This document shows positions 23,855 to 36,144 of a DNA stretch of 64,000 nucleotides, one piece after another (the first letter of the stretch is position 1; each line of letters opens with the position of its first letter). The position numbers were made by a program, and so were the translations under genes. Origin of the DNA: Temnopleurus reevesii (lineage: Eukaryota; Echinodermata; Echinoidea; Temnopleuroida; Temnopleuridae); NCBI GenBank assembly GCA_036244855.1, contig BQKZ01001741.1, forward strand, positions 1 to 64,000. Reading direction: 5' to 3'. The notes under the pieces are model-generated. The model saw nothing but the letters and a program-made list of their open reading frames with translations, did no database searches and had not been told where the DNA came from.

Positions 23855-23945
23855 TTATTATCACGTTATTGTACACAAGTCTATGGGAATTCTAATGAGT
23901 GAAAAGTTTGTGAAAATAAAATCCCAGCAAAGATTTCAGCTTATT
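23855..23945 (-). mobile_element. 'GACTTGTGTACAA' family, copy 3
   Basis: TTGTACACAAGTCTATGGGA, then TTCTAATGAGTGAAAAG and AAAATCCCAGCAAAG are present, the reverse of the block at 28486-28690. Confidence 0.7.
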
Positions 23946-25305
23946 ATGTCGGCTCACATTTTACCCTTAGGAATGCTAATGTGAAAATAATTTAATCTAG
24001 GTAAACTGTGCTTGTGTCACTAAATTGTAATTGGGTTTGTACAAATTATAGGAAAGCAAATTTGCCGCTTACAGCCCGGAACAGGGTTTATTTCCAAATT
24101 TGTTTAATTCTATTCCATAATTCAATTTTTTGTCCAAAAGGATATTTCACTAGCTCTCAATATGAAAAGTTAAAAATAATAAAAGAAGTAATGGTAGCCA
24201 AAGGATAGTGTTGTATGAAGACAAAGCAATTCTGACATAGCAACAATTCAAAGGGTTTCTTTGTCAAGTTTTCATAATGCAGTGGTACTCTTTTGCTTCT
24301 ATCGCTTTACTAAAAATAGGTGATTTTTGGAAAAAAAATGTCATATAAAATTTTCCCTGTGATTGAACTGGAAGACACGAATACATACAAACTCATGACA
24401 TTTATACAGCGTGTACATGTACATGCCCAAGATGTTTGAAGATGGTGTGTAATGTTGTGGATGTGCAGTTAAAAATCCTCTAATCTTACCAAGCTTTCTG
24501 TCGTATCTGATTATATAAAAATAGATTATAAAAAATCAGTGAAGGATACAAAAATAAAGAAAACACTCATGCATTATCTAGACGTCTATGGAAATGTAAT
24601 TAAGCGTCATGCACAACATATAATGCCAATTAAGTGTCCTACGGAGGCAGCATTTACCTTTTCGCTAGTTTGAAGCACTAAACGTTGATATTTTCCCAGT
24701 CTATACACTCATCTATTCAGTTAACATTTACATGTACATGTAGGAGCTGAGAATTTTTTAGAATGGAAACAATATTACACAGTGCCTTTAATCAAGTTTG
24801 TTTTGTACTAGGACTAGACAGTTTTGTGTATTTATGCATTTGATGAATTGTAGGACTTCCAGTTTCGTAAAGATGAATGGGAGAAAAAAATGAGCTTTCA
24901 TTATCATAACAGGAAATCATGTGTCGACATTTTCCTATTACTGTTATTGCTTGCTGATCTCTCCCTTTCTTTCAACCTTGATAGATCCCAATGCTTGTTT
25001 TCGACAATAGGCAAAAATTAAAAAAAAAAACCTAAAGTGATTTCTTTACTTAAATCTTGGCAAAATTTAACGCACCTGCACGAATGTCTGTAACCGTAGA
25101 TGGGTACCCCAACTCACATGAATTGTTTACAGCGACAACTGCATACATGAAACACCAAATCTTTGCAGAGTATGAAATAGAATTTCTTTTATGCTGTACA
25201 GTCATTTTGAAGGCTTGTGTGGAGGTTTGTTTAGTTTGTCCATCTCCTTTTCCCCTCAATTTCAAAGTGCCTTTACCACATTCCCATATAGACATATAGC
25301 AGCCT

Positions 25306-25502
25306 GGGGCCAATTGCACGAAATGGTCTGAGCTATCATCTTCTTGCTAAGACGTCTTAACTTCTCATGCTACCCTCTTAACGTACATCATATTCACATT
25401 TGAGTCTGTGTTATGAAGAGGGTGGCACAAGGACTTAAGACGTCTTTATACATGTACATGTAGCAAGAAGAGTAGAGTTAAGATCATTTCGTGCAATCGG
25501 CC
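25306..25502. mobile_element. Foldback MITE with GGCCAATTGCACGAAATG ends
   Basis: The left end GGCCAATTGCACGAAATGGT and the right end CATTTCGTGCAATCGGCC are inverted. Inner words also pair (TTCTTGCTAAGACGTCTTAA with TTAAGACGTCTTTATAC, AGCAAGAAG). The length is 197 bp. Confidence 0.8.
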
Positions 25503-26270
25503 ACACATGTCTAGAAGTGCGCTGAAATTACCACTTTGTCGCAATGAAAACCTATCACTTTGCCAAGTCCCAATGAAAACCGATGTCCTATGCCTCATTG
25601 GTATTCTTCTCTCGACCTGATAATGGTCCGTTGTATGATTAGAACTGTCATGTCTAGAGTCGCCTCAAATCCAGCAAGTCATCTGCTAATACACATGCAT
25701 AGGTTGCCTCTGATTAATTATTTAGTGTTTATTTTTTGAAAGATATTGGGATAATTTTTTTTCTGTGTTAAGGTAAGCTAGGAGATGGTAATCTTTGTAT
25801 TCAGGAGGGGGAGGAATAAATGGAACCACTTTGCATGGAGTCAATATGGTCATATGTAAAAGGACAGTAGACCAATATTCTCAAAATCTCAAAAAACTTC
25901 CCCATGTATCATTTCAGCTGAGATACAGGTCTTGTGATTTGATTATTATGGACTGTTTGATAAATCAATCCTATAATTGTTAATCAGTCAATGTAGTGTT
26001 AGAAATTGATGTTTGATTTGCCAGGAGATCCCCCACTTGCTCATTGCTCAACCCTCAAACCGAAATGTTTGCGGCATCACTGGTAGTGGTAGTTTTTTTT
26101 ACCCAATCTTTTTTCTTGCTACTCTTTTTCTCTTTTTGGAGGCAGGGCGGGTTGATTTTTCTTTCGCTCTTTATGTAGATCTCAAATTTGCATCGCTCAC
26201 AATGCAAGCATACTATCACATTTTCAGTGACATGGAAGGAAGGGGTGTGAGCGTGGCAGATTACAGATCG

Positions 26271-26822
26271 GTAAAAAACATGCACAAGGACTTACACCCA
26301 TCTAGCACTAAACATGGTCTAATCTTGGACCAATGACATGTTTCTGTTATGGTGATTGGGTGGGCGTGTAGGTCATCGATAGTCTAAACCGTTTGTGATT
26401 TTTGACAAATGAACTGCATCTTCGGTAAATGAGAAAACTCTCCTCATACAGTCAAAAACATGCTCAAGGACTTAGACCCATCTAGCACTAAACATGGTCT
26501 TATTGAGAAGCCCCACATGTAAGACATGTCTCTGTTATGATGATTGGATGGGCATGTAGGTCATGGATAGTCTAAACTGTTTGTGATTTTTGACAAATGA
26601 ACTGCATCTCGAGTAAATGAGAAAACTCTCCTCATACAGCCAAAAACGTGCACAAGGACTTACACCCATCTAGCACTAAACATGGCCTAATCTTGGACCA
26701 ATGACATGTCTATGTTATGATGATTGGGTGGGCATGTAGGTCATGGATAGTCTAAACTGTTTGTGATTTTTGACAAATGAACTGCATCTCGAGTAAATGA
26801 GAAAACTCTCCCCTCATTCACC
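26271..26822. repeat. Three tandem copies of a ~180-188 bp unit
   Basis: Units start TGCACAAGGACTTACACCC at about 26281, 26461 and 26649. All share CATCTAGCACTAAACATGG, ATTGGGTGGGC and TTTGACAAATGAACTGCATC. Copy 2 has a replaced stretch (GAGAAGCCCCACATGTAAG) where copies 1 and 3 read CTTGGACCAATGACATG. Confidence 0.9.
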
Positions 26823-27884
26823 ACCTCAAAGTGATATTTGGTGTAAACATGGACCAAATATTGAAGGTACTCTGGGTTGTGATACCAGTCATGGTTGCAA
26901 TATGTAAATTGGCCCAGTAAATGTTAAAGGAAAAGTCAGTGTGAGAATTTTATTTGATTAGTTGTACTGCCTATGTACATGGAGATTCTTTGAACATTTT
27001 TGTATGTATACAGATATTTTCTTTACCTTTTATATTGATACTTTACTCTGTATTTAAAATCACAATTCAGCTTTTAGTTGCATTAGTTTTTTAATCAATA
27101 TCTTATGCATCTTAATACTGCACATCTGTGCAATCGATTTTTAGTTAATTTTAATATTATATGTATTTCTAGATGCCATTTGATAATACAAAATATAGCC
27201 AACAAAGTACATCAAAATTCCCTGATGTTTCCTCTGTCTCAATTTTTGTTAAAGCATTTCATACTGTATTTCTGAAGTTTCCTTCCAAGTTTTTTATTCA
27301 TATTTTTATCAAAAATATTTTGCAATATATTATAATATAATTATAAGGTAATGATATGAGTCATCAGTTGTTATCACATACAGTAATATCAATGGATAGT
27401 CCATTTCAATCACACTCAAGAGTACAATTAGTGGTAAAAATGCATCCCGTACATTGTAGCATTCATATTCAAGGTCTTTTAGACGAATGCATTGTCATGC
27501 ACCGTCGAAATGGAGCTCCTTTTTGACAAAGGAATATTTTTGAGATGGATATGAGGGAATGTGATGTTTTGTTGATGTTGCATTGGTATGGGAAGTGAGG
27601 GTATCCATCAGCTGGCTTGCCTGAGTAAATATCATACCTGATCGCTAGTAGCGCCTCCTCTGCGATGGGATGCGGAGAGATATTGAAGTGGAGGGATCCG
27701 GGAAGGGGTTAGCAACACAAAAATGTGATGTTTTTGACACCTTCTTCAATATCTCATCTCCCTTCCCTCACTTGCGCTCAGTTTTTCTTTCTAATTTTCT
27801 GAAAGCTTTTATCTAAAATGTGTGTATTTCCTTTTATTTTAGGATATGTAATATTCCTGTAATACTTCCATTCTATTCTGTATC

Positions 27885-28160
27885 CCTTTTATCCCCTTTT
27901 TGTCTCTGTCTCTATCTCTCACTATTTTGCACACTCTTTTTGTATGATATGTCTCCTTCTCCCTCTTAATATTCCTCTTTCTTTCTGTCTCCCTTCATAT
28001 GTTCACTCCTCCTTTCACATCCCCCTCTCTCTCTTTCTTTCTCTCTCTCTCTNTATATCTCTATATCTTCCTATCTTCCTCCCAGCCCCTCTATCTACCC
28101 TTCCATCCATCGATCCATCTCAACATCCCCATCTCCCTTTGTCTCTATGGCTCAAACTTA
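27885..28160. repeat. Pyrimidine-rich tract
   Basis: About 275 bp of C/T-rich sequence includes a (TC)n run interrupted by an N at 28053. It gives long spurious serine/leucine/proline frames. Confidence 0.75.
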
Positions 28161-28485
28161 ACCATATCCCATGTCGCTAATAAGCAACATACACATGTTT
28201 GTTCGTGCTTTTAACATTTAGGCATCCCCCTGCTGGCCCGAGAACGTCCAATGTAGGAAATAGTGTAATTTGGATGCAATTACATGTACCTCCAGCTACT
28301 GGCCCAGACACGAAAGGGCACCTGGCCTTCTCTGAACGCATGAATTATTACGAGCACGAAGGGCAGCTACACTTTGAACGCAAGCATTTTGTTTTTGGAC
28401 ATTCAAAATTTGTTCATACGAACAGTAGTTCAAATGACAAGATGCAATGCATACTCATTAAAACATCAAAATATTGTATGAGATG

Positions 28486-28690
28486 AAATTTTTGCTGGGG
28501 TTTTATTTTCGCTAATTTTGCGACCATGAATTCGCTAAAATTTTCACTCGCTATAATGCTCATGGACTTGTGTACAATGAGCTTTCAAAACGTGAAAATA
28601 ACTACGATATCTGCTATCATATGTCTCAAATTCAATGAATTTGCTGAAATTTGTGTTTGCTATTTACATTGGCTTTTATCGCATCTGAAT
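28486..28690 (+). mobile_element. 'GACTTGTGTACAA' family, longest copy
   Basis: It reads TTTGCTGGGGTTTTATTTTC, GCGACCATGAATTCGCTAAA, TTTTCACTCGCTATAATG, ACTTGTGTACAATGAGC, then AAAACGTGAAAATAACTACG. Related copies are at 13490, 22840, 23855, 30870 and 61621. Confidence 0.7.
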
Positions 28691-29184
28691 CAATCAATGA
28701 GAAATCATTTTAACATTAACCGTACATGTATGTGCTTTTTTTTTTGGCATACTTAAAATTTGATCATGAACAGAGATCAATTTGTTATTTTTTCCATTTT
28801 TATTTTACAAAGACCTTAATTTCCAATTATCAGTTTGACCCTGTTACACCCCAAAATTGTCCTTCCATTTCCTTTCTCAGACCCACCCAACATGTTTTGG
28901 AGAAAAAAAACTCAGCACAACCTACTTCAAATCTACCAACATTATTGGTCGGAAATGTGCAATTCACTTCTCTTGTAAAGTGAATCCATTTGTATTTAAA
29001 GGAACCAAATCGTTTCTATTTTTGAAAATGTGATGCAATTTGTAAATTGAACCCGTATCTCCATTCTATTTCCTACTCCTTTATTGTTTTAAAATTAATA
29101 TTTTGCATTGATGTATCAAGAAAAAAAAAAGAGTTTGAAATAAAACAAAATCAGATTAATTTTTTTGGGGGATTAAAGCCCAGC

Positions 29185-30560
29185 AATGTTTTTCAATGTA
29201 ACTGGGGCAGATGAGAAGATAAAAGGGATTGGGATGAAGGATAGATAATGATCGGTGTTATGGATTGCTCAAAGGCACATAGTAGCAAATAAAGCACACA
29301 CACAGCACACCATCGCAGCCAAAATTTGTCACAAATGTCTGTTACATCTACCGCATGAATGAGCTTTAGATGACGCATCTCAGGGGTCTGTTTTAAGATG
29401 AATTTTCATTACAGTGTATTAATGATGTGATTGTATGCCTTCAAATTAGAGGGTATACTGTTTGATGACAGTTGGAACCTTATTTAAAAAAAATAAGAAT
29501 ATCATTCCATTTCGAATTTGTTTCAGTGGTATGTTTGCTGCTTCCTCAGCAAAGATGAGATGTTAATTTTCAGTACTAATGTTCTATTAAAAAAGAACAC
29601 TGAAAAGTTTTCGTTGACATAGTACAGAAACACATGAACATAGAAACACAATCAAATTAATCCTTTGACAGGACTTAAACTTTTGCAGGAATGTTTTGCA
29701 ATGTAACTGGGGCAGAGGAGAAGATAAAAGGATTGGGATGAGCGATAGATAACGAGGGTGTTACGGATTGCTCAGAGGTACATAGTAGCACATCAAGTCC
29801 TCACGCTCCACACTATCACAGCCAAAATTTGTCACAAACGTCTGTTACATTTACCGCATGAATGGGCTTCAGATGACGCATCTCAGGGGTCCGTTTTGAG
29901 ATGAATTTTTGTTAGGGTGTATTAGTAATGTGATCATATGCTTTAAAATTAGAAGGTATACTGTTTAATGACAGTTGGAACCTTATTTTAAAGAATTAAG
30001 AATACCCTTCCACTTCAAAATTTTTCAGTTTCATGTTTGCTGCTTCCACGAGATAGATGAGAAATGAAATGTCAGTACTAATGTTTTCTAAAAAAAAAAA
30101 CACTGAATAGTTTACATTGACATAGTACAGAAACACATGATAAAATAGAAACGCAATCAAATTAATCCTTTCGAGGACTTAAACTTTTGCTTGAGTGTTT
30201 TGCAGTGTAACTGGGGCAGAGGAGAAGATAAAGGGATTGGGATGAGTGATAGATAATGATCTGTGTTATGGATTGCTCAGAGGCACATAGTAGCACATCA
30301 AGCTCCCACCCAACACGCCAGCGCAGCCAAAATTTGTCACAAATGTCTGTTACATTTACCGCATGAATGAGCTTCAGATGACGCATCGCAGGGGTCTGTT
30401 TTAAGATGAATTTTCGTTACGGTTTATTAGTATGTGATCATATGCTCTCAAATTAGAGGGTGTATTATTTAATGACAGTTGAAACCTAATTTTAAAGAAT
30501 TGAGAATATCCTTCCACTTGAGCATATTTATTCAGTATTGTATTGCTACTTCCAATTAAA
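29185..30560. repeat. ~505-bp tandem repeat, nearly three copies
   Basis: The anchor ACTGGGGCAG occurs at 29201, 29706 and 30210, a period of 505 then 504. Each unit holds CAGCCAAAATTTGTCACAAA, CATGAATGAGCTTxAGATGA, a CATTACAGTGTATTA-like stretch and CATAGTACAGAAACACATGA (the last not in copy 3, which is truncated). A minus-strand frame starting MRHLKLIHAV appears in copies 1 and 3 but is stopped early in copy 2. Confidence 0.92.
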
Positions 30561-30869
30561 AAATGAGAAACTAAAAAACACTTTGGCTTTGTGATATCAA
30601 AGCTTCCTGTGAATTCCATACACAGGAATCCAATATGCATGAAGCATCTAGTAAATGATGTTTGTGTAACATAGCAATGACTAGGGACCGTTCGTGTGAT
30701 GGGGGTAAAGGTAGATTTTATTGACTTTCTGAAAATTTGTTCCGATTGGAATAAATATAATTTGTAAGGCAAATTTGCATGAATTTAATGAAAATTTCCA
30801 CTTTTGTAAAATCAAAGTGGTGCAATAAAAAGAGGCAACGAAATATAATTTCCAACCACATTCAATCAA

Positions 30870-31005
30870 CTTCTTGTACTGTATAAGACAATATTTTAGC
30901 CTACGGATATTTTTGCGATTTTGGTCTAGTTCAACACATGGGCGTGTTGTTATTTTCAAGTTTTTGACATTGTACACATACGAATGTGCATCCTACAGAG
31001 TGAAA
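30870..31005 (-). mobile_element. 'GACTTGTGTACAA' family, copy 5
   Basis: It shares with 22840-22970 the segments ATATTTTAGCCTACGGATAT, GTGTTGTTATTTTCAAG and TTGTACACATACGAATGTGC. Confidence 0.6.
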
Positions 31006-31672
31006 ACACAGAGTGAAAATTGCGAAACCATGCAAAACTGCAAATTTGCAAAAAACCCTCTGCAAAAATGTCAGCTTGTACTATACACTGTAGGTAATCT
31101 TTTGATAGAATTGACTGAAACTGAACAGACAGATATGGACACAATGTGCCTGAAAGCTGTGTGAACATGTACTACCATGCAAAGGAATTATATTTTAAGA
31201 AATTGTACAAATATTTGGAAATGGGTGGCCATCTGGTGGAAGAAAAATCAAACAAGAAATAATGCCACTGTGTATAAAAGGTTGGATAAGGATGTGATTA
31301 CAAATTGTGTCATGCATTTTACAACATACAGTGTATTCTTTATTTTGTGAACAATATCAAAATTATTGATTTTGCACAAAGTCATGTATTTTTTTTTAAA
31401 TTTTGATTTTTTGATTGACATCTGTTTGTATTAGCAGATGGGACACCTGGCACTCTAAAACAAAAGATGTACTTTGTTGTCACATGCAATATATCAGAGG
31501 AGAGAGAGATAGGCAACAATCCAACAAAACTTTTTACAGAGGGAATTTCACTCTGAAATTCTGCAAATTAATGCTAATTGTGAAGCTTACAAGGCCCAAA
31601 AAATGCTGTCTTTCAAAATTATTATTATTTGCTTCCTTCATGGTAACCTGAAGTGTGATATTGCCCCCTTTT

Positions 31673-31940
31673 TCCAGTCAAGTGTGGCTTGGTATATCCC
31701 TTTAATCAGCTTTGATGGATTACAGTGAGTTGACATCTACAGAAGATAACATTTGGGAAAGATGTGGTGCTAGATGTATAGGTTTATCAGTGAGGCCTGA
31801 AGTTTCATTTTGCACCTTTTTTTCCAGTCAATTGTGGCTTGATATATCCCTTTAATCAGCTTTGATGGATTACAGTGAGTTGACATCTACAGAAGATAAC
31901 ATTTGTGAAAATGTGGAGTTACAGTGTGAAGGTTTGTCAG
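31673..31940. repeat. Tandem duplication with GAGTTGACATCTACAGAAGA core
   Basis: Two ~145-bp units (31673-31817 and 31818-31950) contain TGTGGCTTGxTATATCCCTT and ATTACAGTGAGTTGACATCT. The core recurs at 32285-32345 and 32584-32640, each time separated by pyrimidine-rich DNA. Confidence 0.85.
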
Positions 31941-31969
31941 TGGATATTGGTACTGATGAATTATACGCC

Positions 31970-33560
31970 TCTATCTTCACCCTGTTCACATTCTTCACAT
32001 TCATTAAAAAAACTCTCTGTCTTTCTCCTTTTAAACTTTATTTCTTTGGTCTTTTGGTTATTTCTCTGTTGTACTTTCTCTCTTCTCTCCCATATTTCTT
32101 TCCTATTTTGTTCTTTTCTCTCTTCTTCCCAAATTACCCTTTTTTCTTTCTCTCTCCCTCGTTCTCTTGTCTCTCTTGTATTTCTGTCCATCTCTCAATT
32201 TTTTTTCTTCTCTTCCCTTTTCTTTCTCCAATTCCTCTTCCATATTGTCTCTCTCTCTCCCATATTCTGTAATGATTGCAATTATAGTGAGTTGACATCT
32301 ACAGAAGATAGCATTAAAGGTTTATCAATGGAAATTGATACAGATGAATTAATCCCTCTGTCCCTCTTTTTTTCGTTTTTAAACTTTATTTTTGGTCTCT
32401 ATTTCACTTTCTCTCTTATCTCCTATATTTTTCTTTGCTTTTTTTCTTATTGTCCTTTCTTCTCCTGCATTTTCTTTCCATCTCAAATTTCTGTCTGTCT
32501 CTCTTTACTTATTTTTTCCTTTTCCTTTTCTTTCTATCTCTCATTCCCTTCTTGTCTTGCTCTCTACCATATGATGTGATTAGAGTGAGCTAACATCTAC
32601 AGAAGATAACAATTGGGGAAATGTGGTACATGTAGGTTAATCTGTCATGTCTGGAAATTGATTCTGGTTAACTAAACTTAATTTTATCCCCTTCCCCCAA
32701 TCTCACTCTCCCCATCCATCTATTTTATTAATCTGTCTATCTCTGTAATGCATTCATCCTTTTTTCAAGCTTCTCTCTCATGAAGTATTGTTTCTCTATG
32801 TTGCTTTTCATTAATCTTAACTCCATTCTTCTGTTGCCGTGGGAGAATTGGATAGCCCTTATTAGTTGGTGTGAAGAGTGATGCATCTGTAGCTCTCTTC
32901 CACTCTACCCTCTCACACCTCTCCAGACCCTCCCATCTACCCATCTCCCCCTCTCACCCCTTCTCTCCCTCTCACCCCTTCTCTCATCTCACTTCCTCTC
33001 ACCCCTCTCCACCCTCTCACTTCCTTTTACCCCTCTCCACCCTTTCTCCCTTCCCCCTTTTTACCATTTCCCCCTCTTCCCCCTCTCCCTTCACTGCCCC
33101 CTCTCTCCCGTACATGTATACCCCTTTCCCCTTTCCTCCTTCTCTCCTCCTCTGTCCCCCTTTTCTTTCATGGAAACCACACTGCAGTAAACAGGAAAAT
33201 TCCCTTCTCCATTCTTCCATTACTATGGTAGAATTGGATAGCCCTCAATAGTTGGTACGAAGAGTGATGTATCTGTTTGTCAGTTTTCTTCTCCTCTCTC
33301 CTCCCCTCCCCTCCCTATTCACACTCTCGGCCATCTACCCCACTCCCCTTTTTCACCATCTCCCTCTCTCCCCTTCCCCCTCGCCCATTCTCTCCCCCTC
33401 ACCCCTCTCCTGTTCTCCCTTCCCCCTCCCCCTCTCCTCTCCCCCTCTCCTTTCTCCTCTCCCCCTCTCCTCTCCTCTCTCCTGTTCCCCCTTTCACCCT
33501 TCACTGCCTTACCTTTCCCCTTCTCACCCCTTTTCCCCTTCTCCATTCCTCGGTAGCTGT
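31970..33560. repeat. 1.6 kb of pyrimidine-rich DNA punctuated by short conserved modules
   Basis: C/T-rich tracts at 31970-32270, 32350-32575, 32690-32790, 32895-33170 and 33280-33550 alternate with modules of about 60 bp. Two module types occur: GTGAGTTGACATCTACAGAA (32285, 32584) and GAATTGGATAGCCCTxATTA followed by GAAGAGTGATGTATCTG (about 32848, 33230 and 33566). The long serine/proline/leucine frames here, and the minus-strand Arg/Glu/Gly frames, are compositional. Confidence 0.85.
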
Positions 33561-34175
33561 GGTAGAATTGGATAACCCTCATTAGTTGGTGTGAAGAGTG
33601 ATGTATGTGTTTGTTAGTCATCTAGACTGATGAGCTAATATAATCTAAATGTTTGCGATAAATCCCCTGTGTTTGTATCAGTGAAGTGTTAAAAGATTTG
33701 TTACCTGTGGAAAATTCATTGAATGCACTGCAAACACTGGGGTGCTAATGTAACCCTGACTTGATGTTCATACAGTACTGCCCAACACTAGTACCAAACT
33801 AGTATATTGAAATGATTCAAATGGTTATTTTTTGTTCTGGTATTTGCAATACATTCTTTTCCAGTTCAGTGCTAGATTACAATCAATTTAATTCATCTCT
33901 AGTTTTTCCACACACCTTTCTGAAGTAATACACGGTATTAATTGAGATAGTAGTACATGTACACCCCGGTTTTCACTGTATGCAGAATAAATTTGGTTAA
34001 CAGAAAGTATTGAGTACAAAAGCCATCTGCTGCGAGGTGAACAATATTAAAAACTTAAATTGTCAAGATACTACCTTGCCCATGTCTTGTTCTGTCATAC
34101 AGTAATACTATTTTGTGCAATAGTGCAATACAATTTCAGTGGCAATTTAAATCCTCTTCTCCCTCCATACCAAAT

Positions 34176-34870
34176 TGTAAGCTCATTAGTTTGATAAGCG
34201 TAAATGTGGTTACAGACACTCAGTCTAGACTGAGGTGAAGTGTATAACATGGAGACCCCTGGAACATCACTCAATGCCAGAAGGACACTTCAAGCGAGAC
34301 TGCTTGACAGTGAAGCGACATGATAGTGACATTGTTTTGCTTCAGATATCTGGTGTTAAACAACTTTAATGGAAACCAGCTTTTAATAGAAACTAGTTTA
34401 AATTCAAGGCTGAACGGGACATGATGTCACTCAAATATCACTCAATAACATAAAGGCTCCTGAAATATCACTCAATGCCAGAAGAACCCTTCAAGTGGGA
34501 CTGCTTGACAGTGAAGCGACACCATAGTGACATTGTTTCGCTTCAGATATCTGGTGTTAAACAACTTTAATGGAAACCAGTTTAACAGAAACTAGTTTAA
34601 ATTCAAGTCTGAACGGGACATGATGTCACTCAAATATCACTCAATAACATAAAGGCTCCTGAATTATCACTCAATGCCAGAAGGACACTTCAAGTGAAAC
34701 TGCTTGACAGTGAAGCAATATGTTCACCATCATGACAGTTTCACCATCCCAATTTTCACAATGAGTTTTCATATTCACTGTAAAAAAACTCAATCTGAGC
34801 AGATCTATATAAAGATAGTGGGATTATTTAAAGCAGTTATTGAGCTAAATTAAGAATTACCTAAGTAGCT
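34176..34870. repeat. ~208-bp tandem repeat block 1
   Basis: The unit contains CATCACTCAATGCCAGAAGG, CTGCTTGACAGTGAAGCGAC, CATAGTGACATTGTTTxGCT and CTGAACGGGACATGATGTCA. Two full copies and one partial copy run from about 34257 to 34720. Leader sequence AAGCTCATTAGTTTG at about 34178 also precedes block 3 at 37194. Confidence 0.88.
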
Positions 34871-35206
34871 ACAGTCTACCGGCAGTGCTTTTTGATAACA
34901 ATGGATAATGAGCACGATTGCTCCATTTTATCTCGGCCCTCTACAGCTCACATGTAGTACAGTCACCACCTCGTCAAACGCAATATTTTCCTGTTATTTG
35001 ACATACACCTATGAAATGAATCTATAATCGGCGAATGCGCACTTTCATCAGAAGAATGCATTGGTGAATTGTTCTCTGATAATTTTCCTGTCGACTGATA
35101 AAAAAATTAGGTAATTTCTGTCTCTGTTAAGTGTATTTTAAAGCCATTAAGATTTATGAATTTTCGACCCTTCGGCAGTCGAATTTTTTAACATAAGATT
35201 TCTTTT

Positions 35207-35629
35207 CGTGATCCTGACCCGTGCAAAAACTGAATTTTATTTTTGTCTTCAAATTTCAAAGAAGGATGAGTGTGGAAGATAAACAATCAAGAAAAAAGTT
35301 AGAGTCGCGAGGGTTTAAAGTGATTTTGAAGGGTTGGAAGTATGACATTTTACCAGGAGTTCACCCGAAATTCCGTGTGTTTCGATGGTAAAACACTTAT
35401 GGGTCTACCATAGGAGACGGCGCGCGCTCTCCACCGCCTCCTATGGTAGACCCATAAGAGTCTATGAAGCTAGTGCGTTCGCGATTGCTTGGAACCGGAT
35501 GACGTCATCACCCGGGCGATACGATTTCTGTAGTCAAATCGCGGCATTAGCCAATCAGAGCGCCGATATCAAAATGAGGTGAGGCGATCTCTGACTTGTC
35601 GACAAAATTCCGTGATCCTGACCCGTGCA
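35207..35629. repeat. 19-bp direct repeats flanking a perfect hairpin
   Basis: CGTGATCCTGACCCGTGCA occurs at 35207-35225 and 35611-35629. Between them lies a perfect 21-bp inverted repeat (35396-35416 and 35438-35458) around a 21-nt CG-rich loop. The surrounding 34900-36000 interval is richer in CpG than the rest of intron 3. Confidence 0.85.
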
Positions 35630-36075
35630 TAATATGAAATTACAAATCTTCTTCACATATCGACACTCTATTAGTTGCAGGTATTTTTCGAATAAAAAAT
35701 GGTGAGAGTCAAGTGAGAAATTAGGGGATTTATCGTCCCTGAATATTTTAGTTCGTTTCTGTTCTGAAGTGAATAATGTTATGCCATAAAGGATGAATTT
35801 ATATCACTTTATCATAAAAAAAATCAAATCCAGAGAAAGATTGGACTTTCAACTGCTAGAAAATGTACATGTTACAAAGGTTTTATATATATGCGACGGA
35901 GTAATAAGGGATCGAACACGAGGGTGCATTGCCTAATTAGCTATTCATGGTCGTCTGTTTCGTGAATACGTGTCTTTTAAATGGATGCGAATTGGCGAGT
36001 GTTGCGGGTTGATTGGCTATCAAAGTGCAGATCACGATGGAATTATTTCAATTTAACATGGATGATGATATCACT

Positions 36076-36135
36076 GTCAAACCTTTCTTAATCGTCACCT
36101 GTCACTAGTGACCAACTGTCTATAGTGACCACCTA
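36076..36135. repeat. 'TCTATAGTGACCACC' short minisatellite, copy 1
   Basis: Three diverged units are present (CGTCACCTGTCACTAGTGAC, AACTGTCTATAGTGACCACC). Related units are at 55865-55925. Confidence 0.7.
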
Positions 36136-36144
36136 AATCAGTCT

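Noticed and set aside
29193..30386. Repeated minus-strand peptide starting MRHLKLIHAV as a possible small gene family
   Set aside because: It lies in a 505-bp tandem repeat and the middle copy has an early stop; no start context or transcript evidence.
31862..32579. Long serine/phenylalanine/leucine frames suggesting a multi-pass membrane protein
   Set aside because: The hydrophobic runs come from T/C-rich low-complexity DNA in all three frames, and the repeat modules at 31728, 31875 and 32287 are in different frames.
32871..33621. Proline/serine-rich frames and opposite-strand Arg/Glu/Gly-rich frames
   Set aside because: They are a direct consequence of CCCTCTC repeats; no initiation context or domain.
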